Notes under the pieces: generated by a model | What the model saw: the letters and a program-made list of their open reading frames with translations, nothing else | Told to the model about the DNA's origin: nothing | The model's database searches: none | Source: a virus | Direction: 5' to 3' (one strand) | Virus record (IMG/VR): IMGVR_UViG_3300035670_000663 | Coordinates: 1 to 37,251 of that record | DNA: 37,251 nt | Position numbers and translations under genes: made by a program | In this document: piece after piece, positions 7,843-14,295 of the stretch | How the letters are laid out: every line of letters starts with the position of its first letter | Position numbering within the stretch: the stretch's first letter is position 1

Positions 7843-9032
7843 TGACTTACGCCTCGGTCCGCGCTGCAGCGGAACATGCCGCTCGCCAGGGCGCGCTCAC
7901 ACCGCATCAGCTGGCTGCCTTCGGCTGGTTGGATGAATCGCTAAGCACCGAGCAGCGTCAAGAATTCACGGAGCTGTGGCGAGCAGCGGGGAGCCCAGCA
8001 GCGCCAGCTGATCCTGACTGGCTGGCGCCTGCGCTGAAGATCATCCGCGAGTTTGAGGGCTGCCGGCTTGAGGCATACCGCTGCCCTGCTGGCGTGTGGA
8101 CGATCGGCTACGGCACCACCCGCTATCCGAACCCTGGTGGTGGGCCGGTGCGCAAGGGCGACTCAATCATGCAGCAGCAGGCTGAAGACTTCCTACGCCA
8201 TGACCTGCTGACCCTGCGCGGTCCCGCCCTGCTGGATCTGCTGCCCATGGCCACCAGCTGGGCGCCCAACCGCATCGCCGCATTGGTGTCCTGGGCATAC
8301 AACGTAGGCCTGGCTGCCGTTGAGGATTCAACCCTGCGCAAGCGGCTGAACGCTGGTGAGGATCCCGTAGTGGTGGTGACGGAAGAACTCCCCCGATGGA
8401 ACAAGGCAGACGGCAAGGTGCTCGAGGGCCTGGTGCGTCGCCGCAATGCTGAGGTGGCGCTGTTCGTTGGTCAACCGCTCCAGCAGTCCGGCCATGGCAA
8501 CCCGCTGCAGGTTCCCTGGTTTACGCAGATGGACAGTGCCGACCGCGACCAAGCGGCACGAATGTGTTTCTCCAGCAGCTGCGCCATGATGCTGGCCTAC
8601 CTAAAGCCTGGTGTGCTCACCGGCCCCAACGGTGATGACCAGTATCTGAAGCGCGTCCTGCAATACGGCGACACCACCAACCCATCAGCGCAGATCCGTG
8701 CACTATCCAGTTACGGCGTCAGGGCCAAGCTCACGAAGGTGGCCGGCTGGCGCACGCTTGAGGATCAAATCGCTGCCGGTATTCCCGTGCCCTGCGGGTT
8801 CCTGCATCGTGGCCCTGTCACTGCACCATCAGGTGGCGGTCACTGGCTTTGCGTGGTGGGCCACACCACAACCGATCTGATCGTGCATGACCCCTTTGGG
8901 AAGGCCGACCTGGTGACCGGCGCAACGATTGGCAGCCCTGCACGGTTCGCCAAATACTCCCGCCAGTATTTCGGCCCACGCTGGGAAGTTGAAGGCACGC
9001 GAACAGGCTGGGCGATCATTGCCGAAAGGTGA
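7842..9032 (+). CDS. Two-domain endolysin: GH24 lysozyme plus C39-like peptidase
   Basis: This 396-residue protein should cleave peptidoglycan. Residues 1-55 are a helical N-terminal extension. Residues 58-210 match T4-type lysozymes (GH24): REFEG with the probable catalytic Glu72, then AYRCPAGVWTIGYG (78-91) including Cys81 and Thr87 in the usual triad order. Residues 222-396 look like a papain/C39-type cysteine peptidase, with Cys247 in FSSSCAMM, His334 in GGHWLCVVG and Asp350 in VHDPFG. A muramidase joined to a peptidase would attack both glycan and peptide bonds. There is no signal peptide, so export would rely on a holin among the neighbouring membrane proteins. The domain calls are strong; activity of the second domain is inferred. 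Confidence 0.85.
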   Translation: MTYASVRAAAEHAARQGALTPHQLAAFGWLDESLSTEQRQEFTELWRAAGSPAAPADPDWLAPALKIIREFEGCRLEAYRCPAGVWTIGYGTTRYPNPGGGPVRKGDSIMQQQAEDFLRHDLLTLRGPALLDLLPMATSWAPNRIAALVSWAYNVGLAAVEDSTLRKRLNAGEDPVVVVTEELPRWNKADGKVLEGLVRRRNAEVALFVGQPLQQSGHGNPLQVPWFTQMDSADRDQAARMCFSSSCAMMLAYLKPGVLTGPNGDDQYLKRVLQYGDTTNPSAQIRALSSYGVRAKLTKVAGWRTLEDQIAAGIPVPCGFLHRGPVTAPSGGGHWLCVVGHTTTDLIVHDPFGKADLVTGATIGSPARFAKYSRQYFGPRWEVEGTRTGWAIIAER

Positions 9033-9241
9033 AAGATGCCTTCCTGCTGCGCTTGCTCGGCTGGGTCTTCCTGGCGCAGTTCGCCATCTACCTCGCTGGT
9101 GCCGCAAGCTGCATTTACATCGGCATCCGTCTGGAGCGTGCAGTCTGCGCCGACTTTGACGCCAACCTACAGCGCACCTTTGAGAGTGCCACTGCCACCG
9201 TGCTGGCACTGCTTGGCGGTCGAGCACTCAACAAGGACTAG
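9029..9241 (+). CDS. Small membrane protein after the endolysin
   Basis: This 70-residue protein starts at a GTG overlapping the endolysin stop (GTGA). One long hydrophobic segment spans roughly residues 5-33, followed by an acidic then amphipathic helix (TATVLALLGG). Size, position and overlap suggest holin, antiholin or i-spanin, closing the lysis cassette. No diagnostic motif is present. Its 3' end overlaps by four bases the end of a possible leftward gene. Confidence 0.55.
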   Translation: MKDAFLLRLLGWVFLAQFAIYLAGAASCIYIGIRLERAVCADFDANLQRTFESATATVLALLGGRALNKD

Positions 9242-9402
9242 GGCGTTTTCATCCCTCGGCTTGCGCAGATCACCCGCAACACCTCCAGTGCTCGCTGTCC
9301 GCAGTAGCAGTTGACTGCCATCCCTGCTGCTACAACCTGCCAGACCGCTGATCCTCGTTCGTCCAAAACAACTGTGATGTAAGGCACAACATCAACAGCC
9401 AT
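9238..9402 (-). CDS. Possible small protein of 54 residues
   Basis: The leftward frame runs from ATG at 9402 to TAG at 9238. It reads as plausible protein: an Asp/Val-rich start (VVPYITVVLDERG), then a hydrophobic helix, a CYC pair and a basic C-terminal helix. No clear Shine-Dalgarno site and no family match were seen. It would lie downstream of the sigma factor in the leftward operon, with a rightward gene between them. A coincidental open frame is a real alternative. Confidence 0.35.
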   Translation of the reverse strand: MAVDVVPYITVVLDERGSAVWQVVAAGMAVNCYCGQRALEVLRVICASRGMKTP

Positions 9403-9426
9403 GGCGGGCAACATACATACAAGACC

Positions 9427-9714
9427 TTGCTTAAGTTGCCAGTGGCTTGGAGTGAATGGTTAGTCCCGAGATTAAGCATTTCTGCAGAAGCGCAGATGCA
9501 CAGTCACCTCTCCGCAATCAAACGTGAAGGGCCTGAGAACGTTGACCAGCTTGTGAACATTGCTTGCTCACTGGCTCAACAAAATGCAATGCAATCTGCA
9601 ATCATTCGTCAAGCCATCCATCACGTGAGTCTGCTTGAAATGCAGGCCGAGCTAAACAACCGCAAGCATCCCCCACGGATCATCCGCTGGTTGCTTGACC
9701 TGTTTAGCCAATAG
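9427..9714 (+). CDS. Small helical protein, convergent with the sigma factor gene
   Basis: The frame gives up to 95 residues from TTG at 9427; later TTG, GTG or ATG (9496) starts are possible. The core (EAQMHSHLSAIKREG, then SLAQQNAMQSAIIRQAIHHV) is a convincing pair of amphipathic helices and recalls short helical proteins of picocyanobacteria. The 3' end overlaps the end of the sigma factor gene by about 63 bases on the opposite strand. The DNA is less GC-rich than its surroundings. The function is unknown; the arrangement would let one transcript oppose the other. Confidence 0.5.
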   Translation: MLKLPVAWSEWLVPRLSISAEAQMHSHLSAIKREGPENVDQLVNIACSLAQQNAMQSAIIRQAIHHVSLLEMQAELNNRKHPPRIIRWLLDLFSQ

Positions 9715-10581
9715 CATCTGCCGCTGCAGGGCCTTGTAGGCTCGTTCAGCTTGAAGCCTGACTGCTTCACGGGTCACATTCAGTTTGCGACCAATGGCCG
9801 TAAACGTGTGTGGCTCGTTGCCATCCAAGCCATAGCGCAGCTTGATGATCAACTGTTGCCGTTCAGGCAGCGCAGCCATGGCCGTGCTCAATAGTTCCGT
9901 GTCAATCTGATCTGACACCTGTTCAAGATGCTGGTCCGCATCAGAGCCATCCCCGATCAGTGCGCCAAGATCACTGCCATCATCAAAGATGGCAATATCA
10001 AGGCTGGCGCAGGGTGCAGCCAGCAGCAGGGCCCTTTCGTATTCATCTTCAGTGATGCCCATTGCTTCGGCCACTTCTGGCCTGCTGGGCTGCCGGCCTA
10101 GCTCACCGGCTAGCCGCTGGATGATGCGGTTATGCCCCATAAACTTCTCAGCAATCTTGTGGGGCAGCCTGATTGGTCTACCGTTGGCCTCGATGCCACG
10201 GGTCATCATTTGAGTGATCCACCAGTAGGCATAGGTGGAAAACTTGTAGCCCCGTTCAGGGTCAAACTTCTCAACGCCACGGATCAGGCCGAGGATGCCG
10301 TCTTGCATCATGTCTTCGGCACTAGCCTGGAATCCACCCATGGACCGCTGGCGTTTACGGCAGATGGCTGCCACCAGCTTGAGGTTGGCGCTGATCATGC
10401 GATTGCGAGCAGCGATGCCGCGTTTGATGATCCGCTGTTCAGCTGTGGTGTAGGGCCCGCTGTTTTCCTCTTTGAGCTGCATCATGGCTTGGATGCGGCG
10501 GCCTAGGTGGATTTCTTCTGCTGGCGTGAGGAGGGGAATCCTGCCGGCCTCGTTCAAGAAAACATCAAGGGTGTCTTTCAT
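9652..10581 (-). CDS. RpoD-like RNA polymerase sigma factor, cyanobacterial type
   Basis: The product is 309 residues from the ATG that overlaps the dcd stop (TAATG); the longer open frame to 10707 lies inside dcd and is rejected as a start. Region 1.2 is seen as DVFLNEAGRIPLLTPAEEI (6-24), region 2 as NRMISANLKLV through GYKFSTYAYWWITQMMTRGI (60-130) with the -10 recognition helix, and region 4.2 as a helix-turn-helix around TAIGRKLNVTREAVRLQAER (261-280). Region 1.1 is absent, as in group 2/3 factors. It should redirect host RNA polymerase to particular promoters. Being last of a leftward early operon and inside a phage, it probably drives phage late or lysogeny-linked transcription; that target is inference. 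Confidence 0.92.
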   Translation of the reverse strand: MKDTLDVFLNEAGRIPLLTPAEEIHLGRRIQAMMQLKEENSGPYTTAEQRIIKRGIAARNRMISANLKLVAAICRKRQRSMGGFQASAEDMMQDGILGLIRGVEKFDPERGYKFSTYAYWWITQMMTRGIEANGRPIRLPHKIAEKFMGHNRIIQRLAGELGRQPSRPEVAEAMGITEDEYERALLLAAPCASLDIAIFDDGSDLGALIGDGSDADQHLEQVSDQIDTELLSTAMAALPERQQLIIKLRYGLDGNEPHTFTAIGRKLNVTREAVRLQAERAYKALQRQMLLAKQVKQPADDPWGMLAVV

Positions 10582-11102
10582 TAGAGGTGTCCTCGACTGG
10601 CAGTGACAATCTGATCGCCGTTGTAGTTCCCAACGACCGCATAGCTTTTGATTGGCACGTCGGCCATTACATAGAAGATCATCTGGCCGATCTTCATGCC
10701 AGGCCAAATTGGCACCGCATGAAGCTGTCTGCTGTTGTGCAGTTCAAGCGTCATCACTGAACCGTTGAATCCAGGGTCCGCAAACCCTGCAAGAAGATGC
10801 TCAATCCCTTCCCTGGCCCTGCTGGACTTCAGGACGAACTGTGCCGCTAGATCGACTGGGATATTGAAGACCTCAAGGGTCTGGGCTAGCACAAACTCAC
10901 CGGGGCGCATCATGTACGGGTGCTCTTGGCTGTGGTGCTCGAGCGGATACGGGACCAGCTGCGGTGATTGGGCAGACTCAATCAAGAGCGTGCTGCCAAG
11001 CCTGACGTCAAGGCTTGCTGGGTTGACCAGTGCTGGATCAAACGGTGTGACCATGCCGCCATCACAGCGAGCCTTGATCTGAAAATCAGCAAGAATGCCC
11101 AT
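10581..11102 (-). CDS. dcd: dCTP deaminase
   Basis: This 173-residue protein has the length and trimeric dUTPase-type motifs of dCTP deaminase: KSSRAREG near 92-99, AGFADPGFNG at 105-114 and LELHN at 119-123, where Glu120 is the probable catalytic residue. It converts dCTP to dUTP, feeding dTTP synthesis for phage DNA. A bifunctional deaminase-dUTPase is possible. Its stop overlaps the sigma factor start, so the two are coupled. A 47-base spacer separates it from the upstream gene. Confidence 0.9.
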   Translation of the reverse strand: MGILADFQIKARCDGGMVTPFDPALVNPASLDVRLGSTLLIESAQSPQLVPYPLEHHSQEHPYMMRPGEFVLAQTLEVFNIPVDLAAQFVLKSSRAREGIEHLLAGFADPGFNGSVMTLELHNSRQLHAVPIWPGMKIGQMIFYVMADVPIKSYAVVGNYNGDQIVTASRGHL

Positions 11103-11149
11103 TGGCTTGTTTGGTGTTGAATAACGGAGAATTGATCGGGTGGTCTTGT

Positions 11150-11752
11150 TTAAGCAGTCTTCCAGTGGTAACCAGCAGCGGTCTCATTTGTATTGAGCAC
11201 TGCTCTTAGCCGTTGTGGGGTCACATAAACTGACTTTGCCGCTCGATAGATTGACGAATACCGCCGCCCGCGCTCAATGCAGATCACAGGTTTGCGGGCC
11301 CATGGTTTCGGCAGTTCCATGGCTACGATTCGCGCTGCGGTCTTCTCGTTGTTAAAGAGCATGACCAGCGTTGATTCAGACTGCCCACCAAATAGGTAAG
11401 GCCGTTCTTCGGCCAATCGCCGCAAGCTATCCCTGGTAAAGAAGTGGACGTTATGTGGACCGTGGGGATAGTCGCGGGTTTTCAACCAGCCATTGGCAAT
11501 CCACCGTTGGACGGTTGAATGCGAAACCCTCATGAGCTGGGCCACAAAACCAGTCGTGACCCATTCACCAGTGGATCGCCGCTGAAGGCCAAGGCCATCG
11601 CACTTTCGCTTTAGGGCAGTCTCTGACCGCTCGATGAAGCCCCGACCTTTGGCCTGACTGTTGTAAGCAGGCGTGACCATTGGCCAGGGCATATCACCAC
11701 AGAGCGACATCAGAATTTCAAGTTCTGCGTCAGACCAGTGGCGATGTCCCAT
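11150..11752 (-). CDS. DNA-binding protein with HTH and NUMOD1-like module
   Basis: This is a 200-residue protein. Residues 4-55 form a SANT/Myb-like helical segment (HWSDAELEILM...). Residues 65-115 contain a MerR-like helix-turn-helix (TTGFVAQLMRVSHSTVQRWI) followed by a wing. The last 40 residues (YSSIYRAAKSVYVTPQRLRAVL then AGYHWK) match the NUMOD1-type module found in homing endonucleases. No HNH or GIY-YIG nuclease core is visible, so it may be a regulator or a nuclease remnant that kept its DNA-binding parts. Its start lies one base after the upstream stop. Confidence 0.65.
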   Translation of the reverse strand: MGHRHWSDAELEILMSLCGDMPWPMVTPAYNSQAKGRGFIERSETALKRKCDGLGLQRRSTGEWVTTGFVAQLMRVSHSTVQRWIANGWLKTRDYPHGPHNVHFFTRDSLRRLAEERPYLFGGQSESTLVMLFNNEKTAARIVAMELPKPWARKPVICIERGRRYSSIYRAAKSVYVTPQRLRAVLNTNETAAGYHWKTA

Positions 11753-11753
11753 C

Positions 11754-12077
11754 TCAGAATGCAGGCTCTTCGGATGAGAGGGTCACAGCTTGTGGGTTGA
11801 TGGTGCCAAAGCTGCCGCGCTGGCCATCACGACCTTTGCCGTTGATGTAGACGCCAGTAACCTCAACCTCGCTCTTGGTTGCATAATCCCAGATCTTGCC
11901 CGTCTTATGACGGGAAGGATCATCAGCCAAGTTCATCAGGTACTGGGCAAAGGCATACGCTGATTCCAGTGGGATGAATAGCGACAGGTTAATGGGGTTT
12001 TTGCCCGACTGGTCATACCTGTTCTCTCCAGTGCTCCACTTCACTGGCTTGGGCAATGCAGGAGTAAAATCGCTCAT
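11754..12077 (-). CDS. Conserved-looking hypothetical protein of the early operon
   Basis: This 107-residue protein has a short polar start, a helix (ESAYAFAQYLMNLAD) and then beta strands with a GKGRDGQRGSFGTINP turn. It overlaps its upstream neighbour by four bases (ATGA) and ends one base before the next start, so it is an integral operon member. Position next to ERF might hint at DNA metabolism, but no motif for ssDNA binding or catalysis was recognised. Confidence 0.6.
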   Translation of the reverse strand: MSDFTPALPKPVKWSTGENRYDQSGKNPINLSLFIPLESAYAFAQYLMNLADDPSRHKTGKIWDYATKSEVEVTGVYINGKGRDGQRGSFGTINPQAVTLSSEEPAF

Positions 12078-12298
12078 GGGATTGGGGGGAGTTGATAGTG
12101 TTGACGAATGATGCGGTGGGCCATTCCGCTAACGGTCAGGCCATTAGTTGAGGCATCTGCTACAAGCAGTTCATGGGCATCAGGCCAGAGGTAAACGCCA
12201 ACGCGATGGCCGCTGTCAGTGCCAAAAAGTGCTTGCCGCATCTGGTGTGCTTCGCTGCTGCGACCAAGACGCTTGCGTTCGTTAGCCCTAGTGCTCAT
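12074..12298 (-). CDS. Ribbon-helix-helix-like small DNA-binding protein
   Basis: The product is 74 residues from the ATG at 12298, which overlaps the upstream stop (ATGA) and has GGAGG 12 bases ahead; a longer start at 12319 would invade the upstream gene. A basic N-terminus is followed by RVGVYLWPDAHELL and then TNGLTVSGMAHRIIRQHY, the strand then helix-Ser-helix pattern of Arc/CopG-type proteins. It is probably a dimeric transcription regulator. It is one of several such small proteins here. Confidence 0.55.
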   Translation of the reverse strand: MSTRANERKRLGRSSEAHQMRQALFGTDSGHRVGVYLWPDAHELLVADASTNGLTVSGMAHRIIRQHYQLPPIP

Positions 12299-12552
12299 GA
12301 GCAGCCCGAGACCTCCCAAGCATCCAAGCGATCAGGTGCGCTTGGGTTGATGTTGAAGATGACGCTGGCCACTTGCACATCGGAAACCTTGTAGAACTCC
12401 CGTGTGGCCCGCAGCTGCTCAAGCACAGTCTCCATAAGCGTGTAGCGGAACGCTTGCCGTGGGTCGGCTGTCCAGGTCAGTTTCCCGTTCAGTGCTCCTG
12501 ATAGGTACTGCCCCGTCTCCGTGTGCTGCACTAGGAAACGTTCCCGTTGCAA
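12295..12552 (-). CDS. Hypothetical protein, start uncertain, overlaps upstream frame
   Basis: From about 12552 to 12295 this frame reads as good protein (QRERFLVQHTETGQYLSGAL, then helices with VLEQLRATREFYKVSDVQV). Upstream in the same frame, back to an ATG at 12726, it is low-complexity Ser/Thr/Arg and looks like an off-frame shadow. A TTG at 12552 or GTG at 12531 could start it. Alternatively it is the second half of the protein beginning at 12745, joined by a +1 shift. The function is unknown. Confidence 0.45.
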   Translation of the reverse strand: MQRERFLVQHTETGQYLSGALNGKLTWTADPRQAFRYTLMETVLEQLRATREFYKVSDVQVASVIFNINPSAPDRLDAWEVSGCS

Positions 12553-12745
12553 GCATGGTGCGGAGTTCAGCGGCAATCCGCTCGAGGACTGCTCGCCGGA
12601 CGCAGTGTGTCCCATAGGCCGTGATGCGTGATTCAAAGGCTGCCGCAGCGAAGACTTTGTGCTCGTCCTGCTCGAGCTGACGGCTGGCCTTGTCGATGTG
12701 GTGGATCGCATAGACGATGTGCTCATGAGTCGATGCCTGTGACAT
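12419..12745 (-). CDS. Hypothetical helical protein downstream of erf
   Basis: The product is 108 residues from the ATG at 12745, overlapping the end of erf by 23 bases. Residues 8-70 form convincing helices (HIVYAIHHIDKASRQLEQDE, then VRRAVLERIAAELRTML). From about residue 70 the quality drops (Gly/Thr/Arg/Pro-rich), just where the neighbouring frame becomes protein-like. Either this is a gene with a long overlap, or the real product switches frame. No family was recognised. Confidence 0.45.
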   Translation of the reverse strand: MSQASTHEHIVYAIHHIDKASRQLEQDEHKVFAAAAFESRITAYGTHCVRRAVLERIAAELRTMLATGTFPSAAHGDGAVPIRSTERETDLDSRPTASVPLHAYGDCA

Positions 12746-13445
12746 TGGAGATGGTCTGCGAGAGGAAGTCGATGTGCTCTTGCGTCTTGATGTGGTCTGC
12801 GATGCCGACACCTGCAGGCAGGCCGTATTGCAGACGGAACGCATCGACCAGTTGGGAACGCTGGTCAGGATCAAGAGCAAGGATGGCCTTCTTGATGGCA
12901 TTCAGCGCATCAGGGGAGGCAGCAGGGACTGCTGGGACCGCTGGGGCAGGGGAAGAAGTCTGCGGCTTGCTTGCGGGTGCAGGCTTAGCGGCAGCGCGAG
13001 CAGGCTTGCTAGTGCTAGCAGCTTTGGGCTGATCAAAAGCATCCCCGTCATCATCTGGAATGCCAGCAGCCAGTCCAAGCATCGCCAGCACCGCATAGCG
13101 TCGCTGATAGGTCACGGCGCCGCCCCAATCGTGCAAAGCGTTGCCACGACTGGAGCTTGGTGTCAGCAAGGGCAGCTCAGAGCGTTCTTCCTCGCCGGAC
13201 GTGTGCTTGAGGCTAGTGACCAGCATCGTGCCAAGACCGTCCTCAGAAGGCCAAGGCCGAAAGGTCTGGGACAGGCGAATGCCGCACTCGGCCAGCTTGG
13301 GGAGGATCTCACCGAGAACCGTGGCTAGGTCGGCATAAGTGCCGTACTGAGCTTTTGAGGTTTCGTGGATGGTGCCGACTTTCTTGTGAAAATCGACCAA
13401 GGCGGCAGTGAGGGGACTACCAGTGGATGGAGAGGGGTTAGGCAT
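12723..13445 (-). CDS. erf: ERF-family single-strand annealing protein
   Basis: This 240-residue protein anneals complementary single strands in phage recombination and genome circularisation. Residues 10-135 carry the ERF core, including GGAVTYQRRYAV (108-119) and the acidic PDDDGD (130-135), the family hallmark. Residues 140-190 are an Ala/Pro/Ser/Lys linker, and 190-240 form a helical C-terminal domain probably for partner contacts. A promoter-like sequence with tandem CTAG sites lies directly upstream. A PD-(D/E)XK nuclease on the rightward operon is a plausible exonuclease partner. Confidence 0.85.
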   Translation of the reverse strand: MPNPSPSTGSPLTAALVDFHKKVGTIHETSKAQYGTYADLATVLGEILPKLAECGIRLSQTFRPWPSEDGLGTMLVTSLKHTSGEEERSELPLLTPSSSRGNALHDWGGAVTYQRRYAVLAMLGLAAGIPDDDGDAFDQPKAASTSKPARAAAKPAPASKPQTSSPAPAVPAVPAASPDALNAIKKAILALDPDQRSQLVDAFRLQYGLPAGVGIADHIKTQEHIDFLSQTISNVTGIDS

Positions 13446-13468
13446 GGGCTAGGCCCGTGGACCCCTCA

Positions 13469-13498
13469 ACACTACCCCTAGTAGTGACTAGTGGTCAA
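13469..13498 (-). promoter_or_regulatory. Promoter of the leftward early operon with tandem CTAG operator
   Basis: On the minus strand TTGACC (13493-13498) and TAGTGT (13469-13474) are separated by 18 bases, giving a sigma-70-type promoter for erf. Two CTAG tetramers (13488-13491 and 13478-13481) lie in the spacer, ten bases apart. The same CTAG-N6-CTAG unit occurs at three other early intergenic sites, so it is a strong operator candidate. Confidence 0.55.
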
Positions 13499-13509
13499 GG
13501 GATTGGCGG

Positions 13510-14220
13510 CTAGCGCGGGCAAAGCTCTCGAAACTCAGCGCACAGCTCGTCCGAGTCGCACCATTCCTGCATCGCTTCAATCGCTGGATTCCGCCCACGG
13601 TCATTGGTCATCTCAGCCAGCTCCGCAGGCTTCCAGACCTTGTGGCCGCCAAGCACCAGCTTGAAGGCTGCCACCTGTTCCCTCGTCATACCCGTGCAGT
13701 GCTGCTGCAGGTCACGCCAGGCCTCCTGTCTGTCCATCAGGCAGTCCTGCGCATGGCGTAGGAACATTTCTCGCTGCTGGTTGCTCAGGCGTTCTGCTGC
13801 TTCCTCGCTGATCGCCCATTCCCGTTCCTTCAGCGCCCAGTCAGGGGCATCCTCCAGCCCGCAGAAGTGGGCGAAGAAGTCCACGGCGGTCCATGGCTGG
13901 CCATCCGGTCTACAGATCGGCTCCTGAGCCTTGATCTGATCGATCAGCCGGCGGTCAGCAATCGTCCCAAATTCCCTGCGGTGCAGGCGGTCGTTAGCGA
14001 GGCCAAGCTGAATGAAGGTCAGCGGCAGCGGCTGCGGGGTCTGGCCACGCTCGATTTTGTTCCAAACCGCATCAGTGACCGAGCTGAAGCCTGCTGATTT
14101 GCCCCATCGGCTCAGCGTGTCCTGCTTCCACCCGGCCCGTAATCGCCAGAGCTTGAGCGTTCGACCAAAGGTCACCCTGGCCTCTTGGCCGGGGAATAGC
14201 TCTCTGTCGGTTTCGGCCAT
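13510..14220 (-). CDS. XRE-type HTH protein, candidate lysogeny repressor
   Basis: This is a 236-residue protein. Residues 15-75 hold a helix-turn-helix of the XRE/Cro type (FGRTLKLWRLRAGWKQDTLS, later VWNKIERGQTPQPL). The remaining 150 residues are helical, rich in Trp, Glu and Arg, and do not look like a LexA-type cleavable peptidase, so RecA-triggered self-cleavage is not indicated. It sits between the integrase and the leftward early promoter, the usual place for a repressor. Repressor is inference; an early activator is possible. Confidence 0.65.
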   Translation of the reverse strand: MAETDRELFPGQEARVTFGRTLKLWRLRAGWKQDTLSRWGKSAGFSSVTDAVWNKIERGQTPQPLPLTFIQLGLANDRLHRREFGTIADRRLIDQIKAQEPICRPDGQPWTAVDFFAHFCGLEDAPDWALKEREWAISEEAAERLSNQQREMFLRHAQDCLMDRQEAWRDLQQHCTGMTREQVAAFKLVLGGHKVWKPAELAEMTNDRGRNPAIEAMQEWCDSDELCAEFRELCPR

Positions 14221-14241
14221 GGCGGGTGTCCTTATGCGAAA

Positions 14242-14255
14242 CCTGCATCGGCAGG
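14242..14255 (-). promoter_or_regulatory. Perfect hairpin in the leader of the HTH gene
   Basis: CCTGC and GCAGG (five base pairs) flank a four-base loop in the 75-base gap between the integrase stop and the HTH start. TTGCAG lies upstream on the minus strand, but no clear -10 box follows at normal spacing. It could be an operator or a leader hairpin. Confidence 0.3.
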
Positions 14256-14295
14256 CCCTTTCAGTATCGGCTGCAACAGCAGCACACAGCCATAA

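Noticed and set aside
9652-10707. Longer start for the sigma factor at 10707
   Set aside because: The extra 42 residues lie inside dcd, look non-protein-like, and the ATG at 10581 overlaps the dcd stop neatly.
12295-12726. ATG at 12726 with perfect overlap to the erf stop as start of a 143-residue protein
   Set aside because: Its first 55 residues are Ser/Thr/Arg low-complexity typical of a shadow frame, while another frame there is protein-like.
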